Shown here piece after piece: positions 50,801 to 62,800 of a DNA stretch of 64,000 nt (position 1 is the first letter of the stretch; each line of letters starts with the position of its first letter). Position numbers and translations under genes: made by a program. Under the pieces are notes generated by a model, which made no database searches, had not been told where the DNA came from, and worked only from the letters and a program-made list of their open reading frames with translations. Source of the stretch: Haliclystus octoradiatus (lineage: Eukaryota; Cnidaria; Staurozoa; Stauromedusae; Haliclystidae); assembly GCA_916610825.1 (NCBI GenBank), contig OU744446.1, positions 27,852,445 to 27,916,444 on the forward strand, read 5' to 3'.

Positions 50801-53800
50801 TTTCAACAGCTAATGACAGATTTGTGAAAATTTGGGTCAGTGTACATGGTGCAGAGGAGACAGAGAAATACACAAATGCTCAAGCAAATATGATTTTAGG
50901 TGTGACGTTGTTTTCGCATGTTGGCTCATTCGTGGTTAACTACAAGTGTGGATTTATGAGCTGATTAACAATAATATGTTCCATGTTATATAAAAATCCA
51001 TGTGATAGCGTGTATTCATATATGATAACCACTTGAGTGAAAAAGGCTTCTAATAATAAAAACGGATATGATAGCCTTCAATAATTATAACAAAGTTAAC
51101 ACATACATGCATTATAGACAGGGATGTTAGTAACGATTACAAAAGTAACGACGTTACTGGTGATAGTAATTTTTTAGTAACTTCTACTTGGCCCTAGTTA
51201 CTTTTCTGTAAAAGTAACTTCTACTTGTAACTAGTTACATTTAGGATTGAATGTAAAGTAACTATTATTCGCTACTTTTTCACAAAATTTTCGCTTTCTT
51301 TCGTTACTTTTTTTGCAAAAGATAGCTGAAAATTGGCAGCTTCTCGATCGCTTTTGTGTTTCAATTAGTCAAAATCTTTTGTTCTTATTGTTACCATCCA
51401 AGAACAATAAAAACACAGACAAAAAGTTCCCTACAACTGCAGGAAATCCTGTTATGAATTTGGATGTCAAGGAAATTACATTCAGGGAAGTGACATTCTG
51501 TTTGACAATCTGTTTTTCCGAGTTTATAATATTCAAGTGATTCAACGAGCGCTTCACGGCTTCATGTCTTATATGTCTGTTCGATCAATTAATTGTCATA
51601 GCAACCAAGCCTGGAATAGAACTAATGGCGCGTAACTTGAGATTATCTTTCGCTGTGAATATTCGTCGGGTGTCTGTTTTCGTATTTATATTGTCAACAA
51701 GAGCATTTGATTAATTAACAGATGAAAATACAGAAATATTATTTGAATACTTCATCTATGTCTCATTGCTTCTGTTGAATGTGTTTGGACTTATTCATAA
51801 AAAGTAACGGAAAAAGTAATTGTAACCAATTACTTTCGAATCCCTGCATAGCTACATTGCATAAAACCGTGAGCAACTGTACCGTGAGCAGCTATTTGCG
51901 CTGACCAAACGTACCGCGGGCTATGAGAACGATGGGCTGCTAAGTAACATTTCATTTTCATTTTCATTTTCGAATGTTGCTAGCAGCCCATCGTTCTCAT
52001 AGCGTGCGGCATAATATGCACGCCGCTCAAGAGCAGCGGTATATGTCGTAGACGTAGTCACGCAAGACGGCCTTACGCGTGGATGTGTGGTCAATCGGTC
52101 ATATAGCCGAGGCATACTAAATAGTTATTATAGTTTATCAGCATGTTTTTAAATAATATAAATTGTGACATAATGCCTATACTACGTCTTCTATATGCAC
52201 ATTGCCTTGACACTATTTTACATCGGGAGCACTGCTGTAGATATTATTCTTTAAAGTATTGTGAACCATTCATTCAAAGCGATTGAGTATAAATTATTAA
52301 ACTATTCTACTGACTACGACTGGGTTTGTCTTTGGCACACTTGACCCACAGCTGGCAATATATTCTGTCCTTGAAAGACGTATGTATTTGTCAAGTGATC
52401 GAAGCATATCCTTAATTTTGTCACAAATTGTCACGGAGGGTAATAGACGAAGCTCGACGGACGCAGCCACACAATCCGCAGCTTGCGTGACCGCAGGCTA
52501 TGAGAGCAATGGGCTGTGAAGTGGTAAAACCGATTTTGATTTTGAAATGAAAACAGAAGTCTTATGAGAACAATGGGCTGTGAAGTGGTAAAACCGATTT
52601 TGATTTTGAAATGAAAACAGAAGTTGTGTTTCGGTTTTCAATGTCTGTTTTTTTATTTTATTTTTTTTATTTTTTTTTGTTTTTTATTTTTTTTTATTTT
52701 TTATTTATTTTTTATTTATTTATTTATTTATTTATTTTTTTATTTATTTTTTTTTATTTATTTATTTATTTTTTTTTATTTATTTTTTTTTATTTATTTT
52801 TTTATTTATTTTTTTTTATTTATTTTTTTTTTTAATTTATTTATTTTTTTTTATTTTTATTTTTTTTTAATTTAATTTTTTTTTTTTTTTTTTTTTTTAT
52901 TTTATTTTTTTTTATTTTTTTTTTTTTTATTTTTTTTTTTTTTTTTTTTATTTTTTTTTTTTTTTTTTTTTATTTTTTTTTTTATTTTTTTTTTTTTTAT
53001 TTTTTTGTTTTTTTTAATTTAATTTAATTTAATTTAATTTAATTTAATTTTATATTTTTTTATTTTTTACGTATTTTTTTTATTTTTTTATTATTTATTT
53101 ATTTTTTTCATTATTTCATTGTATTTTCATTTTTATTCCACAATTTTTTGTATTTTAATTCTGTTTATATCGTTTTTTGTTGAAATATGCTATGAGAACA
53201 ATGGGCCACCATAGTATGGTAAATATCTCATCGACGTCATACATTTGTATCTTCTTTCTGATGTCCGTCGTTACTTGTAATGAAATAAGAAAAGAAATAT
53301 AGATGAAAAAAATGCAAGTAATTATAGTTTAATTGGTCAAAGGCTCTTGCATTGAAGAGACAGACAAGGTGTTGACATTTCTCACGTGTATCACTGTCCA
53401 ATACCTCGGTATGCTAGCTTCCACGATTTATCGGACAGCATTATTACCCGAAGAAACATAGCCCTGTAAAATTATCAGATATACATATTTTAGACCACTC
53501 AAATTTCACTTCAAATATATTGGTACAGAAATTTGCGCAAGTACGCAAAACGAGAGAAAAAGCATAATGGAAATGTACAAGAAATAAAACCACAATTACA
53601 ATTTAAGCTCAACTATTGTTCGTAAACTGACATAAAAATGATGTTCTTATATGGAAACACTCTTAACAAATCTTAAATCAATTCTGGGCGTTGACGCTTT
53701 TCTAATCCATAGTCACAGAGCTTAACTTCATACTTTGATCCTGTCACTTCCTTTTTGATAACTTCTTCAAGCAGTCATCGTCAAATATAAAACACTGTAG

Positions 53801-56800
53801 ATAACCTCTTGATATACACTAACCGACAGCTACATGTTGTGTCTTGAGAAGTCCTATATAGCATAAAATAAAACTTGGAGGGAGCATTTGAATATTTTGT
53901 TGACAAACTGTTCAACAAATTTATATTGCTTTTGACAATTTTTGTTCCCAATGATATTTTTTGAAAAGATGATTTATTGTTATTTAACAAAAATAAAACA
54001 ATTCAAAAGCTGGTCAATTGCCAAATAAAGTCAGGTCGGTTGACAGAGGGGTTTAAAAGTGTTTAAATCCGTTTAAAGCTCAACATCAGCTGTATATAGG
54101 GATTACGATTTGGGTAATTTCATTGATCTATTTCGCCTATAAATAAATATCTATTAAACCCTTACCAGATTATACGATACAACGTTAAATCCCTAGGTAA
54201 ATCACGAAAAGAAATAAGATTAACCGATTTCTTTTACAACCAAAGATTTCAATACTGGTTAAATATAAAAACAAGATTTTATGACATGAAATTCTTGCAA
54301 CAGTGACGATCTGCACCAAACCAATTATACAGCTGCTAGCTAAATATATTTCAATGTAGATCATTATTTACGAATGTTTGCAATGCATCAATCATACAAG
54401 AACCCCTCTATAGTTTAACTCTCCATTATACAGCAATTGAGATTAATTGAAAGAAAGTCTAATTCAAATTTCAAAGTATATAAAGCAAATATAAAATTCC
54501 GCGAACAGGCTGGAATATTATGCGGGCGGATAGCTTTATACCCCCACCTTATCGTCCTGCAGATAGGAAACCTGACATGGATTGAATACCCCCAATATAA
54601 ACAGCCGAATGAAATCAAGATAGGTCATTTGAAGGTTTGAAATGCATAATATATGCTATGGAGGCGGGTTTCGGCAGTTGGATGGCGGATGCTACGGATG
54701 GCCGATTGGCGCACGCCCTTTTTTTACAAGAACCTTGATGCTCAGATTCCTGAAAATTCAAGATCAATGTTGAAACATCTTTAGGTTTAACATTATTCAA
54801 TGTTCAAATTAAGAGCATAACTTTAGGAGTTGATGTTAGGAAAGATTGGCCATGGTCACTCACACAAAGCGTATACAAACAGTTGAGGTTCAACTGAAAT
54901 TTCTGGTTCTTCAAAAAGGAACAGCGTATAAAATATGATATTAATTTAAGTTTAACATATAATGTAATGACATATTGTACTAATCATCGTAATAATCAAT
55001 TTGCCTTTCCATACGGTTTTTATCGTGACCATTCAGCTAAGATGTCATAAGTAAAACAAATTAAAACGAAAAAAGGATAGCACGACAGACTGAATTAAAA
55101 TAAATGACAAAAATAGCTATTTCATGAGTACATGCTAGTTGATGATTTGAAAGCCATATGTATAATGCACGCAAGGTATCCCTACGCCAGGGATTACAAT
55201 TCCCTCTGGGGGCGGCTTGGAGATAGCTGGGAAAATAAGGAAACATTCTTGACCAGAAAATAGATTAATCGTATATAGCTAAACGATATTCAAGCTGTCA
55301 TCACATCCGAATATTACTGTACAAGTCAGAGAGAGTCGTTAAAATGATTGTCGCAATTTATGACTTAAAGAGGATGTGCGACCGGAGTTCATGAGTATAA
55401 TATATAATATGTTAATATATCTATCGGATACTCGATAAGGGTAAAATTAGTCATACGTTATCATCATTATCGTATATTTATCGAGATCTTCGTATGAGCC
55501 ATATGACAGCAGTTACTGCAATGATACAATCTATTATGTAGTTGCATTGAACTGTGCAACACTGTGTAGATTGTGAATATGTCGAAGAGTTTAGTAATCA
55601 AAAAGGCAAAGCAATATGTAAAAAGTTCCGGGGGATTTAATGACCTTTCATATATGCAGTAATACGTTAGCAAGTAATTAATGACGAAAACAATTTCAGT
55701 TAATATGAAACGGATATTATAATATCTTAGTAAACAGGTCTGTGCCATATCAGAACTGATTTCTAGAATAATGGCGACTCCTCTATCCAATTATAATAAT
55801 GTGGGGGTATATTATCGTACCATATATTCTCCTCTTCTAGTCGAATCGTAGACGACCGCAAATTATGAAAATAATATGACAATTTAATTAAATTCTGTCC
55901 AATCTTCGCAATTGATTTATATAACTAAGCGATTATGTCAAACAATAAATGTAGCAGACGTTCTATATATTTCTAAAGAGAATCAGAAACAAATATCGTA
56001 ATTTATAATTAAAGAATCTTATATTAATAGGGGATGTAATGTATATTCACAGTTGATTTAATACTATTATCAGATTTTGAGCGTGTAAATATAATTCTTA
56101 TACTTTTTCTAATTCATTGAAAGAAAGCTTTTTATATTAATCTTCTTTTTTATTTCAAAACAATTATAAAGTTTTTCGATACATCAACTATCATGTTTTG
56201 AGAAATATCTGTTTCCTAAAATCTTAGTTACAAAGTACACAAATGCTATTTTGCAACTGTTCGGAAACGCAACATAAAAATGCATAAGTTCAATATTTTA
56301 CATATCTTTGAATGAATAATATCATAATTTAGACATCGTATCATAACGGTCTTTCAGAGAGCTCTGTACGCAGACAAGTCCCCAAATAAGATTATAACTG
56401 GGCGTCTTCTGTGTAAGACAATAGATTGATATTTTTACAAAATAAGTTTTTCTTATCAAATTTAGATCTGTCAGAGTAAGCAGTACGATAAGGTTATGTT
56501 ATGAATTTTACATCTTCAAATATCATAAGGATTTGCAAATTTTAGAATGTCTGTGCCGGTATCCATTGGTTTTTGAACTTTTTACTATTTATGAGGGTTA
56601 CTTTTTTCATCGGAGAAGGTGTTGTTGACATGTTATGAGGAGGGGATAACAAGATTGACAGACGACACAAAAACACTAAACAAACCCCGACATCTAATTA
56701 TGAAAGAATTCTTACGGAGGAAAGGATTTACAAAAGAACATTTTTTTTAAATTACACTTTTGTTTAATTTAGATTTTAATTACAGTAATTTCAGCTAAAC

Positions 56801-59800
56801 GGAATTTTCTGTCGTGTGTCTCATGTCTGGTGGAGCGCCGTGTTATTAAATCTAGAAGCACGTGGACGGGACACCTCTTTTTCAAAGTTCATCAAAGCTC
56901 ATCAAAGCTCGATGTGTGGTTACTAAATACTCATATTAGATCAATCATTATCCTATTATTTTTATATGAATTATCGAAGTTAACTTGTTGAAAGATGTTA
57001 TTCGATAAAAAGTTACATTACAACGCTTTGTCGATGACTGGTATTATTTGCATAATTTTTATAATACATTCATTTGGTAATGTTTTGGTAGATGGTTCTA
57101 CTAGGTTGGTTCTTAAACCGGTAAGTAATGTTCAAATAAATCATATTTCTGTTTTGAAGATCAAAGGAAATAAATATTTGAGTTGCTGATAGATTTATGC
57201 CTACATCAATAATTATTTATTATGAGCTTTATGATTACACTTTGGCTAGAAAGATTTCTTATTCAACCAAAATTTTGTTTGAATTCTCTGAAGCTTGAAA
57301 CAGACTGTGAACAATCTCTTTTTGTTGATGATTCTTTAGAACTTATATTTATTTTGCGAACAGTGTTCAACTTATTGATCATATTCGGAGTTGCAGTACG
57401 CGTTACCACGGTTTTGTTTGTCTTCGTGCCAGTTATTATAGAAATGATAATTTCCATTTATTTTCAGACATTATTTCGAAATGTTTTGCGGTGAATGTGT
57501 TGCTGAAATAAACTTTTAATGAATGTAAACGTCATATTTTTACATGATATAATGGATATGATTGTTCTGACAAAGAGATATAGCCCCAGTGGCATGTTTA
57601 TGTAAAATTCATCTGAAAGAATAAGAGAACACCACAAATGACAAAGACATCATTGTAGATAACCATGGATAACAATTTATGGATAACTATGGATTTCCCA
57701 CGTGTAGTGTATTGATTTAGTCCCAGCATCTTTTATGACTTTTTTTTGCAATCTTGTCGTTTATGAGTAAGTAGTAAGAAACTGTGATAAACCTCTGCGG
57801 CATATGAGTAATCCACTTTAAAAAAGATCGCTTGAACAGAAAGATTTGCTCATTGAAAACGTTTTATTGACCATTGAATTCTTTCATAAAAGTAAAAATT
57901 ATTTTTAACAATACCACAAATATTCTATCAACTTTTGCTGTCAAAATTTGTTTTCTTGAGCAGGCCTGAGCAATGATTTACATTTACAATTACATTTCCA
58001 TAAAATTGGAATGTGCACACGGTAAATCCGTCGGCGGGTAAACAAACAGATTTCGGATGGTTGGCATCTATTGTCAAGCGAACGAATTAATCTTGCTTCC
58101 GTTTACTTGCCGTACAAAACAGCGGGAGAACAAGAGGCATATTGTCATTGTAATCTGTACAAGTTCGGCATTATTGAATGATGTAGCAAAATACACTTCA
58201 TCTTGAAATACAGCTAGACGACAGGTCTGACAATTTAATCGATGTTAAATGGTATACCATGCAAATACAATATGATTTAATTAAGCTGATGTTGAAAGAT
58301 TCACATCCATGCCGAAAGCACTTATTCATGATCGGAAACGTTTCTTAGACAAAATGTACGTCTATATAGATAGATACATAGAGTATGTCAATTTGCATAT
58401 TTGTTATGAAAATTTACATCTGTCTGAAAATTGTTATATAAAAGCATGAAACTTTAAGTAACAGTTTAAGAATGTGTGATATTGACTCCTTTCTATTGTA
58501 ATTATGTGTCAATTTGTAAGCTTCTTATAATTACTTCTCTCATTCAATAGATGTACATTTTTTTGAAGAGCCAGCAACTTTTGATAACACTAAATGTTCA
58601 TACTTTTTTAACTATCTGAGCCCAACCTGTTATAACTCAGGATTTCGTTTTCTCTAAATTATCATATAATTTAATGTGTTAATTTCTTCTTAAATTATTA
58701 GCAATTCGAGTCTCAGTGTTCTATTAACAGTTACTTTGTTCTAATGAGAACAAATAGGCCTACACATTACCTCGATCAGTACACGTAGCTACATGTTTAG
58801 GGGGGGGGGGCGTGTTTTAAAATTTTGCCCGACGTAATGGGCATTTTGCCTAAAAAAAGGAGCTTCAGTACCGTAACACCTTCGTAATTGCACAATGTTT
58901 TAAATTTTGCTTCAAAATTGACTTATTGGGGAATATCATCCAAACATGCCCACCTAGTATTTGAAGCAGTGATTCGATAGTCAACAGTTGTAATTGTTCT
59001 AAATGTTGGGTTCACACAATATACCTTGAAGTTCTTGTTTGAAATTAGAGGTTCTAAAAAAATCAGCGACTATTCCAGATAGATATTGGATTGTTAAACA
59101 AGGGAAGAGTTTCAAACCATGCCTAATCTGATTATCTGATCAAATAATTCTCAAACTGTTCTGTGTCATTGTAACTATGTTTAATGCTCACCGTGATGCA
59201 CAACATGAATGACTTCAGAGAAATGACTTTGTTTGGACACCATATCCTGACCAAATGCCCAAAGAATTCAAAAACAGTGTTCTTCACGTTATCCAGTAAC
59301 TTTAATTCTTGAATAATTACAATAGATTTGTTTCATTAAAAGTAACATCATCAGCAGTATGAATTCTTACACTATGAGATTTGAAAGTACTGAAAAAGGC
59401 AAGGCTACTGAAAAACTACTAAAATACTACTGATATATTGTCAGTACTTTTTCAAAAAACTACTGAATAACTACTGAAAATATGGAAAATATAAAATTTT
59501 GCATTTTCACTTTTCAGACATACTGAAAAACTACTGAAAAACTACTGAAATAGATTTTTTTTTCAGTACTTTTCAAAAACTACTGAAAATGTACTGAAAT
59601 TTTGTTTGAGCTTCAAGTATTCAAATCTTACTGAATTTATGTTATTGTTTACTGCAATGCTATGATTCAGTAGTTTTTCAGTAGTATTTCAGTACTTTTA
59701 AATCTCATAGTGTTAATAGCCTATTGTACATTATTCGTAGATATTGTGAATTATATTGTGAATTGTTGTCCAATGTTAATGTAATAAATTATATAACTTT

Positions 59801-62800
59801 TCTCATTAACAGATTACACTGTAACCCTCTATATATACTTAACATTTAATAATATCAATTAAATGATCATAATATGACAAATGCAATGTTCTTCAATGTA
59901 ATATGTTACTGAATATAAAGTAGAACGTAGTTGCCTACCGTGAAAAAATTGATATTTAAGTGACTCACATGACTTAAAACCAATGCTAGTAACTAGCCGT
60001 AATGATGACATGGTAAACCACAGGGTGGACAGCTCCTCCAACCCTCCCAAATGCTGTCAGGAATTGAGTAGGATACGGAATAGGAAATTCCCACATCGTT
60101 TATCTTGAGCTCCAGTGGCAGTACGGTACACCCATTATCGTTAAATGAAATAAATATGATTGCTTGTTACATACCTAGTATCCAGTCGGTGTGCAGTGCA
60201 GGCAAATGCAATGTTGTGACCAATTGCAAGCCAGGCTGCCAGCCAATATATGATTTATGGAATTGTCCTGTACGTAGTATAGCTGGTAGTATAAAGGAGA
60301 ACGTATTTGCATCTGTTACAGAATCAGCTTGAAGATTTGAATGAAAGCAGTGAATGGTCTCAATCATCATCATTGATACCAGAAATAAATAAACAACGTC
60401 ACAGGCTTATTGGTCCAAAGGTAATCAAATGAAAACAAACCAACTATAATGGATGCAAAAAAATATTGACACAATATCATTTAACATCATTTTATTAGAA
60501 TGTGATAACCTATGTGTTTGTATGAATCCTTGGGGAATAAACTATAGAAGAGGGTTGGTTGTAGCTATACAAGTAGCAAAATAACATGATGTTGCGTCCA
60601 TTGATGCAGGTGCCCTAGTTTATCTTCTTTGGCATTTGAAATTCCCAAAATTTACATACTGACACATGAACCTTCTATAACTTCAACCTCCATACAGAAG
60701 CCACATGTCTATAGTGGTCACTTCAGCCAAACTTGAAACATCTTTTTGTGGTGACTTATTGCAAAAAATAGTTCAGGAGTTCATGAACGTTCAATGATCC
60801 TAAATTTTGATAAGTTGTTCATAAACTGTTTGTAAATGTTCTTGAACTGTCTGTGAAGGTTCATGAACAGTTCATAAACTTCTGAATTGTTTTATGCTGG
60901 GGTAATGGTGCATTTATCACAATCTTATTCTCACATTACTGGTTATCAAATACAGGTTTCACTATAACTTAGTAGCTTGATCTGACATTATCACATCCAC
61001 TTCTAACCTTGCAACAGCTTGCAGTTCAACTATGAATTATTGCAGTATATCATTTGTGTTTGTTTTGTATAATACCCAACCCACATTGCCCCCATTCTAT
61101 TGTATTTGAACTACTAGATGATTCCTCTTAGATCCACAACTACTAAATTCTCCATAAACCTATATTAATTACATTTTTGATTGATAATTGTATTTTTAAA
61201 TTGATTTTTATTAGGGTCAAAAAGGTTCAAGAGGATTACCTGGATTATCAGTATGTACCAATTTTGATGTGAATTAATTTTTCAATCTAAGATCAAGCCT
61301 GCAATCAGGGACCACAACTCAATCCTTCGCTTCTGTTCTCAGCAAGCAAAGGGGATTGGATCAAATAACAGATCACCAGAGCGGCTCATGATCAGATAAT
61401 TTGTCTTTATAATAATCGAACACCCACTTACTCTTGATGTTATTTGAACATCAATGAGTACCATCTTCATGATGGAGGATAGAACTTTCCAGAACGAATT
61501 GATGTACAGTCAAACTCCTCGTAAGCGACCACTCAAGGGACTCTCAAATTATGGTCGCTTACAAGGAGTGGTCGCTGAATAAGAACAATAGAAATATAGA
61601 ACAATAGAAATATAGAACAATAAGCGAAAACAATAGAAAATTAATCTCCAGCGACCGACTTAAATTTGAAAATAGTTCATTTGATGGCAAAAATATACAT
61701 CAGTGTGCTATGTTATTTCAATGTTCTATAAATTTTATTTGTTCACAAATGTTTTCATAGTTTTCATCTGAATATATGACAATTCATGGAAGCGAATTTA
61801 ATCACAAATGCTGTTCAAATATAAATTAAAACTCAATAATCAAATGGTAAAACGAAGTACAGTGTTAGATTATCTTCAAATAAAATTGAAAGATCGCGCT
61901 TCTGTGAACATAATCCAAAACGTAAATTGAAGATAAAATACAACATTATCTGTTTCAGAATAAGGCAAAAATAATGTTTGGACAATATTTCAATAATGGC
62001 TACATTAAAATAGCGCTGTTAACTATTCATTAATTAACAACGGTCGCTTAAAACAATGAATAGTCGATCGTGGGACCGAAAAGGGCGGTCGCTGGTCGCG
62101 TTTGAAGAGTGGTCGCTGAGTACAACACTTTTCTATTGTTTCATTCAACGGCGGCCCGAAGCGTGGTCGCTTACAAAGAGTGTCCGCTTAATAGGAGTGG
62201 TCGCTCTGACGAGTTTGACTGTATTACTTTAGTAACTTCATAAAACTATTTCACTCGGAGTGTGACTATCAAAGCCTACTCCTGTAAAAAATTTTTGAGC
62301 TCATGAGCTATTCATGAATCTTTTGAATTTTCCAGAACAGTTCATGAACTGATCCATAAACATTAAATAGCATCTTTTCCATCCACTTGTTCACCTTCAT
62401 GAACTGTTCACGAACTGAAGCAGTTAATGAATAGTGAAAAGTTTATGGATTTTAGGCGTGTAATGAGATGTACTACAATTTTTTGCTTTCCTTCAGCTAT
62501 TGAAGGAAGTACTTTTAAGTTGATTTCAATTACCTATGGCTTCTATATATATAATCAATGGGTGAATCCCATTTCATTTTACTACAGCTTTCTTAATAGA
62601 ATATTATAGAATTGAAACAAAGAAGGGGAAAAACCTGTTCCGATATTCAGAGTTTTATGCGTTTACTTTGCGATCATCAGACAGAAATTCCTGCTATTAA
62701 TTATTAGGGTCTTCCTGGGGTCGAAGGTGTTAAAGGAGTCAAAGGTCCAACTGGTCTTCCTGGATATCCTGGTCTAGATGGTACTAAAGGGATGCGAGGA

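Larger units (their letters stand above)
41311..53212. mobile_element. Composite nested foldback element, 11.9 kb (5.3 kb without the retrotransposon)
   Basis: The outer 1.3 kb on each side (41311-42655 and 51870-53212) are near-perfect reverse complements, beginning ATGGTGGCCCATTGTTCTCA. Mirrored A-rich (41390-41880) and T-rich (52640-53110) tracts lie inside. The inner parts (43300-43766 and 50354-50800) belong to the same repeat units, again opposed. Fourteen copies of CTATGAGAAC(A/G)ATGGG in alternating orientation mark the unit borders. The 8-bp duplication suggests hAT-, P- or Foldback/Galileo-type mobilisation. No transposase was found. A BEL/Pao retrotransposon sits in the middle. Confidence 0.85.
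61251..62707 (+). other. Collagen intron, 1.46 kb, with two repeats
   Basis: It holds the pogo-like element at 61507-62221 and a degraded TTCATGAA-rich repeat at 62285-62430. Confidence 0.55.

Noticed and set aside
57222..57494. 90-codon frame after the alternative first exon
   Set aside because: The frame is not joined in phase to 57120 and looks like AT-rich chance coding.
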